A stretch of 12,563 nucleotides of DNA from CAVPRW01 sp046727435 [NCBI: bacterium] (lineage in GTDB: Bacteria; Tectomicrobia; Entotheonellia; J063), in assembly GCA_046727435.1 (NCBI GenBank), contig JBKPCR010000085.1, forward strand, positions 1-12,563. The letters are read 5' to 3'. The notes beneath the pieces were generated by a model, which did not search any database, was not told where the DNA came from, and was given only the letters and a program-made list of their open reading frames with translations. This document shows, piece by piece, positions 8,036-12,563 of the stretch (within the stretch, counting starts at the first letter, position 1; each line of letters begins with the position of its first letter). A program made the position numbers and the translations under genes.

Positions 8036-9604
8036 TCAGCGCGCATGTTCGGCTCTGGAGGCGAGGGGATTGTAGTTGGGATCCTCGAAGCCCTCATATT
8101 GCAATACGGTCATCATGCCGGCCGCCTGATGGTAGAGAATATGGCAGTGCAGCATCCAATAGCCCGGGTAGGCGGCGTCGAACTGCACTTTCACCGTTTG
8201 GCGCGGCGTCACCAGTACGGTGTCCCGCGTGGCACCGCTGAACGACTGGCCATCGATCTCCGTGACCTGGAAGACATGACCATGCAAGTGCATCGGGTGG
8301 GACATACCGGTCTGATTGGTGAAGACGAGCTCCACGCGCTCCCCCTTTTTGACCTGCAGCGGGGTGATGTTGGGCCAGGTTTGGCCGTTGATAGCCCAGG
8401 TATATTTCGCCATGTCGCCATTCAGGGCGACCTGGAGGGTGCGATCCACGGGTTTGGCGGGCAAGGGGCGAGCCGCACGCAACCGCAGCTCCTGCGCATT
8501 GGTCAAGGCGCCCGCGACCGTCTCCGCCTGTTGGCTCAAGGTGGGAATCCTGGCCTTCGGTGTGGCCAGCACGAGGCCGGTCCGCAGGGTCGTGCCCTCC
8601 CCTTGTGCCCGAATAGGGTAAGCCCCCTCACCCGCGGGAAGGTTCAGGCGCAGGTCGAGGCGCTGCGCTACGGCGAGCTCAAAGCGACGCCCCACGAACG
8701 GGACGATCTCCTCACCGTCGACGGCGATCGCTTGCGCGTCGAGCCTGCCGGTGTCGATGAAGAAATTAGTCGCGCTGCTGGCGGCGATGAGGCGCAGACG
8801 GATGGTCTGTCCGAGCCGGACGCGCACTACCTCAGGATCCGAAAGGGTGCGACGGTTGCTCAGTAAAGCCTCGTACTTGATATCGCTGAGATCCGCTTTG
8901 TCCATGCCGGGTGTCTTACCCCCCATGGTCATACCCGACATGCCCTGTTCCGCGCCACCGGGCATCTGCCTCGTCCCGCCGGCCTCGGCCTTCGGCGTTT
9001 GGCCTTGCAGCTCGGCCAGGATGGTCGCCGGGTCGCGAACGATGAAGTCATTGAGCAGCATCACCACGTCCTGTTCCCCGCGACGTGGATCGGCAGGATC
9101 GTTGAGAATGAGCGGCGCGGTCATCATCCCTTGCTCTTGCAGCCCAAAGTGCGAATGCATCCAGTAGGTCCCCGCCTGCACGATGGGGAAGTCGTAGCGG
9201 CGCTCCTCCCCTGGTTTGATCGGGACTTGGGTGACGTAGGGCACACCGTCCTGGCCATCGGGCAAGATGAGACCGTGCCAATGAATGGCGAGAGGCTCTG
9301 TGGTATGATTTTGCAATACCACCTTAAACTGCTATCCTTTGGTGCCGACATAGCCGACCGTGCCGTCAGCCTGCCGGATGCCATACGCCTGGCCCTTTTT
9401 GCCATCGATGTCGATCCCGCCCTCGGTGATCCGCAGCACGGTCCAACCCTCCGAGGCGGCCGTCGCCCGTCGAGGCAGGATGGTGGCCAGCGCAGTGAGG
9501 GCGATGATGCTGCCCAAGTCGCTCATGAAGGTTCTCCGGTCCAGGAGCAGACCTGCCGCCCTGAGGGTGGCCGACGTGGCGCGAGGCGACTGCAATCTAC
9601 GCAT
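8036..9604 (-). pseudogene. Tat-exported multicopper oxidase interrupted by an in-frame TAG (codon 91)
   Basis: Reading from ATG 9602-9604 (AAGGAGG just upstream) gives a three-cupredoxin oxidase of about 520 residues, close to the CopA/CueO-like copper-resistance group. Seen: a twin-arginine signal with DRRTFM at residues 22-27 and a hydrophobic run to about residue 48; first copper motif HWHG (108-111); HSH (150-152); HPMHLHGH (436-443); and HCHILYHQAAGM (486-497), with type-1 Cys487, His492 and axial Met497. A Met-rich loop (214-234) resembles copper-binding loops in CueO/CopA. Codon 91 is TAG (9332-9334), between GTKG and QFKVVLQN. The frame is unchanged across it, so this is a point nonsense change, an amber readthrough, or a base error. 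A GTG at 9320-9322 could restart translation but without the Tat signal. Expected role: oxidation of Cu(I) or other substrates in the periplasm. Confidence 0.88.
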
Positions 9605-9821
9605 CGACACCCTCCTTGCAGACTTTCATGTGATCAGCGCTGAGCCTTGTGTCGTGCAACAGCGTGCTGACATCGCTGTGGCGAAAGATAAACCAGGTAT
9701 GCAGTGGTGGATGATAAAAGACCGGCCGGTGTTCGCGGAAATACTTGAGGTTGGGGAATGGATCGTCCAGGTTCTCGGGGACGTTGAGGAAAAATTCCTC
9801 ACCTTCTCTGGGGTCGAACAT
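9597..9821 (-). pseudogene. Cytochrome P450, N-terminal stub
   Basis: ATG 9819-9821, with AGGAGG four bases upstream, opens a 74-residue frame. Residues 1-66 read like the start of a bacterial P450: MFDPREGEEF, then DPFPNLKYFREHRPVFY, then TWFIFRHSDVSTLLHDTRLS and ADHM, matching the family pattern 'dPyp.y..lre..Pv...', 'w.vtry.dv..ll.d.rlS'. A complete P450 has about 400 residues, including ExxR and a heme-binding Cys, none of which follow. The frame ends at TAG 9597-9599, inside codons 2-3 of the multicopper oxidase, and its last codons carry the AAGGAGG that serves the oxidase. The gene was cut after about 66 codons and joined to the oxidase, leaving its promoter and start signals in place. 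It could still be translated as a short leader. Confidence 0.75.
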
Positions 9822-10037
9822 ATTCCCTCCTGCGGTGAGATGACATGACCCACCTCTCTGCACGCTAGAGCCTGTCCCAGGATCCAACGCGCCGGTGGAC
9901 ATGGCAGATGCACCCGCGCTATGTCCCACCTCATACCGAAGCTGAGGCGCTGGTCCTTCGCCGTTGGATGGCCATGGACAGCTTATCATGGCAGGTGTCG
10001 GGAGACAACCACACACCCATGCAACCGACGACGCCTC
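9822..10037. other. Gap with no recognisable gene
   Basis: Between the DoxX-like remnant and the P450 stub I see no convincing gene. On the minus strand the frame of the P450 stub stays open back to 10016, but this part lacks family features. A 29-codon ORF also begins at an ATG near 10021, behind a GGAGG that overlaps the DoxX stop. Its peptide is Arg/Ser-rich at the end and is not recognised. Confidence 0.4.
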
Positions 10038-10395
10038 CTAAACGCCAGTGGCAGTCGTGCCCGAGCTTTCCTGTGACTTGCCGCACATCGCGGCGTCGAC
10101 GCTCCAGGCCTCAGCGCCCAGGATGAGGACTGCCAGCGAGCCTAATAAGACCATGATGGGCAGCGGCAAGGGGGCACAAACGGGACCTGCGTCAGCCCGG
10201 CGGGGAGGTGCGCTGGGTCTAACCCCTTGAGCACCAAGGTGGCATCGATCGCCGGAAGCATGGCGGCGAGGCCGAGCACCCCACCGAGACGAGCGAAAAA
10301 GCCGCTCAGCATCAGCGCAGCCGCGACACATTCCGCCAGCAGTGCGGCGATCACATTGAGCTTGACCATCGGTAGGCCACTGGCGATTAGGATCG
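10038..10395 (-). pseudogene. DoxX-like membrane protein remnant, frameshifted and missing its N-terminus
   Basis: On the minus strand ILIASGLPMVKLNV begins a run with two hydrophobic helices (VIAALLAECVAAALMLSGF and GGVLGLAAMLPAIDATLVL). After a change of frame, a third helix (PLPIMVLLGSLAVLILGA) leads to stop 10038-10040. The order, and the pattern 'GLP ... E ... LMLSGFFARLGG', fit the last three of four helices of the DoxX family of small inner-membrane proteins. The frame change falls at a run of five C on the minus strand (10170-10174); one added C would rejoin the frames as VPPLPLP. The first helix is missing, because the remnant abuts the truncated cupredoxin of the upstream fusion at about 10395. 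An assembly slip in the C run is an alternative to a real mutation. Confidence 0.65.
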
Positions 10396-11991
10396 GGGGT
10401 TGTCGCTATTGTCTCGGGCATCGACCTGCAAGCCGTGGGTGTGGGGATTCATGAGGAGGGTCAACTCACTCTCCTCCGGCAGCAAGGCGCGTTCAGTCAT
10501 GGCGCTGAGCATGGAGGCAAAGGGCCCCCGCCATGCCATGCGAGGCCCTGCATGATGGGCGTGGGTGATTGGCGGTGGCTGCGCCTGGTCCGCCAGCCCC
10601 GAAGCCACCGACACCGCGAGCGTCATGTTGTTAACCAGTCGGAGCTGGATGCGATCGCCCGCTTTGACGCGCAGCGTGGGACCAGGGATCCCGCCAGCGT
10701 AAGTCTGCGTCAGGATCTGGCGATCCCCAAGCGTCGTCGGGGCGCGCTGGACGAGCAATATTCTCTGGAGCGTACCAGTGATGCTGCGCCAGACGGGCAG
10801 CTCGCGGAAGAGAGGCCTATTGGAGTCCAATAGGCCACCTTTCGCCCCAAAGAGCAGACCGGTCTCACACGCCCGCAGCACATCGGCGTCGACACCGCTA
10901 AATGGTGCCTTTCCGCCATGCATCAACTTGTAGAGGATGGTCAATGGGATGGCGATCAACAAGGTGCACAGGTGCAGTACCGTCAGGTCCTCGTGGAACA
11001 AAAACTTGTACAGCGCGCTAATGACCGGGATGTCCAGGGCGTGATTGAAGATGCTGGTAAATCCCCCCAGGGCCTGCTCGATCACCCCGAGGAAAACCTC
11101 GACCAGGTCATCCAGGATATCCACCAATGCCAGGACCAGGTTTTCGGCCTGCTGCAGGAACTCGACGATCGTCAAGCTCAGGAACGCCTTTGGATCCTTG
11201 AACACGGCCTTGAGGTAATTCAGGAAGCTCTGCGTTGCCTGGGCGATGATGCCGACCACGTTGTTGGCATTGAAGACGCTCAGGAGGTCCGCAGCATCCA
11301 CGGAGCCCGAGCCATAGGTTGTACTTGGGGTCAGACTCCTGGTCGTCTTCGAGAGCATCCAGTTCTGGTGCACACTGCTGACCGTTGGGATGGTGATGCC
11401 GGGCGCATGCCCCCCCATGACGCCTCCGGAGGACAGAGCCATCCGGGCTGTCAAGAACCTGGCGGCCGCCTGTGAGGTGGATGGCAGGTCGCCGAAGCTC
11501 TGATATGGAAAATCAGCCAGGGCGTTCTGGAAAGCCTGCTCGATGTCTTCCTTGAGCATGGCGAAGACTCCCTGGACTTTCGTGCGTATGGTGCAGATCT
11601 GCCCTTGCAAGACCACCATGGACTGATTGATCAGCTCTTCGAGCACCTCCTTGGTGTGCCAGATATCCTCCCAATCGAGAAGCATCATCGACCACTCGAT
11701 GATCTTCTCGATATCGGCAATGAGGGTGTGCAGGATGGCCTCGATGGCGCGCATCGCATCCTTGACCGTCCTCACCACCATGTCGAAGGTGCCGATGATC
11801 TGGTCGCCGATCTTGAGCGTGAGGGAGACGACCTTCTTTTCGACATCCACCACGATGGTATCCACCGCTGTGGCACCTTTTTCGATCGCGTGCACGACGT
11901 CGTCAGCGGCATGCTTGATGCCATGCCAGATATGTCCCCAGATGGAGCCGGGCAGGCCCGCCACGAGCTGCTTCTGTGCGATCTGCTGGTG
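10387..11991 (-). pseudogene. Large helical protein fused to the first cupredoxin domain of a multicopper oxidase
   Basis: A 525-codon frame from GTG 11964 (open back to 11991) joins two unrelated parts. Residues 1-370 are almost all amphipathic helices with heptad-like Val/Ile/Leu spacing (HGIKHAADDVVHAIEKG, LDWEDIWHTKEVLEELINQ), a Ser/Thr/Gly-rich linker at about 176-222, and a hydrophobic tail at 311-350 (DIPVISALYKFLF, LLIAIPLTILYKL). I recall large uncharacterised bacterial and fungal proteins with similar stretches but cannot name the family. Residues 385-525 are the N-terminal cupredoxin of a multicopper oxidase: GGIPGPTLRVKAGDRIQLRLVNN (421-446) and PHTHGL (507-512, first pair of trinuclear copper ligands), ending at NSDNP before the HPH motif should appear. 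The protein cannot be a working oxidase. No signal peptide is present, and the frame upstream is blocked by TAA 11992-11994. Confidence 0.7.
10814..10836. repeat. 23-base palindrome at the helical-protein/cupredoxin joint
   Basis: Eleven-base arms (10814-10824 and 10826-10836) are perfect reverse complements around a single central base. It encodes GLLDSNRP at about residues 377-384 of the fused frame, where the helical protein's similarity ends and multicopper oxidase sequence begins. Its position suggests a scar of the joining event or a recombination site, but a chance palindrome is possible. Confidence 0.7.
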
Positions 11992-12427
11992 TTAGGCCGC
12001 CAGCACCACCCGCGTTGAAAAGGTGTGAAATGTGGGATGGGCCGGATCCGACAGGTCCACCGCCCATCCGGCCACCCGCTCTGCAGCTGGCGCGGCGCCG
12101 TTGGGCATCGCCGTGATCTGACTCGACCACGTCACGGTTTGCTGCGCTGTGGCTTGTGTCAGCCCCGGTGAGAGTGGCTGCTGATTGGTCCCGCTACCAA
12201 CCGTGGCGTTCTGCAGCGTGGTAGCGGTAAAGCTGGTCGGCTGACCCCACCCACCGCCAGCTGCCCCGTGCCAGCCAGGAAGTCATGGACGTGCTGGGAT
12301 GGGTAGATGGACTGGCCACCGTTGCTCAGGCCGTCGGTCCGAAACGTGAGAATCGGGGTGTGCAACCCAGTCGCCAACGTCCGGGTATGCAGTTGGCCGG
12401 ACGCGTTGGTCGGGCAGGTGACCCCTA
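11992..12427 (-). pseudogene. Upstream part of the large helical protein, with TAA, one frameshift and lost N-terminus
   Basis: On the minus strand, codons upstream of TAA 11992-11994 stay in the frame of the 525-codon ORF and read GQPTSFTATTLQN through ERVAGWAVDLSDPAHPTFH to STRVVLAA, with the TAA then followed directly by HQQIAQKQLVAGLPG. Further upstream this frame is closed by TGA near 12285, but a neighbouring frame carries LATGLHTPILTFRTDGL through GQSIYPSQHVHDFLAGTGQ to LAVGG. The two join if one G is added to the G run at about 12245-12255. Both parts are Thr/Ser/Gly/Gln-rich, like an extracellular beta-structured region. The coding similarity runs up to about 12427, where the IS630-type element appears to begin, so the true N-terminus is missing. 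Confidence 0.55.
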
Positions 12428-12457
12428 GTGCACTTCCAATAGAGGTTTTTGGGCATG

Positions 12458-12466
12458 TGGTATACT
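12458..12466 (+). promoter_or_regulatory. Extended -10 promoter of the IS630-type transposase
   Basis: TGGTATACT is an extended -10 (TGn plus TATACT at 12461-12466). It lies seven bases before the transposase ATG, so transcription would begin almost at the ATG, giving a leaderless or nearly leaderless mRNA. No Shine-Dalgarno is seen before the ATG, which agrees. No -35 match is evident. Confidence 0.4.
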
Positions 12467-12473
12467 ATTGAGT

Positions 12474-12563
12474 ATGCAAACACCCTTAGTTGTGCGCCCG
12501 CTCACGGCGGACGAGCGGGCAACCCTGAAGACCGGTCTCCGGTCAACGTCCGCCTTTACCGTA
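12474..12563 (+). CDS. IS630-family transposase / helix-turn-helix protein, N-terminal 30 residues
   Basis: ATG 12474-12476 opens a frame running off the right edge: MQTPLVVRPLTADERATL followed by KTGLRSTSAFTV. The pattern 'L...ER..L..glrs..af' is the usual opening of the helix-turn-helix DNA-binding domain of IS630-family transposases (COG3415 type), just before 'RRCQILLAS'. The catalytic DDE part lies beyond the window. It is the only rightward gene at this end and divergent from the remnant genes, consistent with an element inserted into them. A free-standing helix-turn-helix regulator is a less likely reading of so short a fragment. Confidence 0.6.
   Translation, partial: MQTPLVVRPLTADERATLKTGLRSTSAFTV

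Larger units (their letters stand above)
12428..12563 (+). mobile_element. IS630-type insertion sequence, left end (continues beyond window)
   Basis: The segment starts after a TA at 12426-12427, the target dinucleotide duplicated by IS630/Tc1-like elements, and runs into a transposase-like ORF at 12474. The opposite end and its inverted repeat are outside the window, so the exact boundary is an inference from the TA, the short distance to the ORF, and the point where the neighbouring pseudogene ends. Confidence 0.45.

Noticed and set aside
9634-9643. Ten-base perfect palindrome in the P450 stub, near its joint with the oxidase
   Set aside because: A 10-base palindrome is expected by chance in a window this size, and it is inside the stub's P450-like part rather than at the joint.
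9822-10016. Extension of the P450 stub frame to a 139-codon ORF
   Set aside because: The added 65 residues show no P450 or signal-peptide character, and the internal ATG at 9821 has a good ribosome binding site.

Overview
The window is bacterial, with short intergenic gaps, good Shine-Dalgarno sites and sigma70-like promoters. The gene content (hydantoinase A/B pair, LLM-class F420-type oxidoreductase, Tat-exported multicopper oxidase, cytochrome P450 fragment, IS630-type insertion sequence) would suit a soil, sediment or symbiont bacterium such as Rokubacteria, NC10, Tectomicrobia/Entotheonella or a related group. That placement is inference from gene content only. No tRNA, rRNA or CRISPR array was seen.

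The left part (1-7.9 kb) is intact and conventional. A metallo-beta-lactamase-fold hydrolase runs in from the left edge on the plus strand. Everything from there to the IS630 end is on the minus strand. A strong promoter (5433-5461) drives hyuA, an LLM oxidoreductase and hyuB. This looks like an ATP-dependent hydantoinase/oxoprolinase (or related carboxylase) operon with an embedded flavin-type oxidoreductase. Its two internal gaps each hold a palindrome: a 20-bp-arm inverted repeat after hyuA, and a hairpin plus T7 tract before hyuB. Upstream lie an exported seven-bladed YVTN beta-propeller protein and a type-2 adenine deaminase. The deaminase is coupled by an ATGA overlap to a previously easy-to-miss 56-residue ORF.

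The right part (about 8.0-12.4 kb) is a mosaic of broken and fused genes, all on the minus strand. Reading in the direction of transcription there is: an IS630 end; a headless large helical protein with a one-base frameshift and a TAA; a join, marked by a 23-bp palindrome, to the first cupredoxin domain of one multicopper oxidase; a DoxX-like membrane-protein tail with a C5-tract frameshift; a 5' stub of a cytochrome P450; and a second multicopper oxidase carrying all four copper motifs but interrupted by an in-frame TAG at codon 91. The lesions cluster only in this half. That points to a degrading, rearranged accessory region, although single-base assembly errors could explain the two homopolymer frameshifts.

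The best candidates for something undescribed are the helical-protein/cupredoxin fusion with its palindromic joint, the amber codon in an otherwise complete copper oxidase, the micro-ORF upstream of adenine deaminase, and the palindromes inside the hyu operon. I did not find convincing evidence of a complete novel defence or mobile system.
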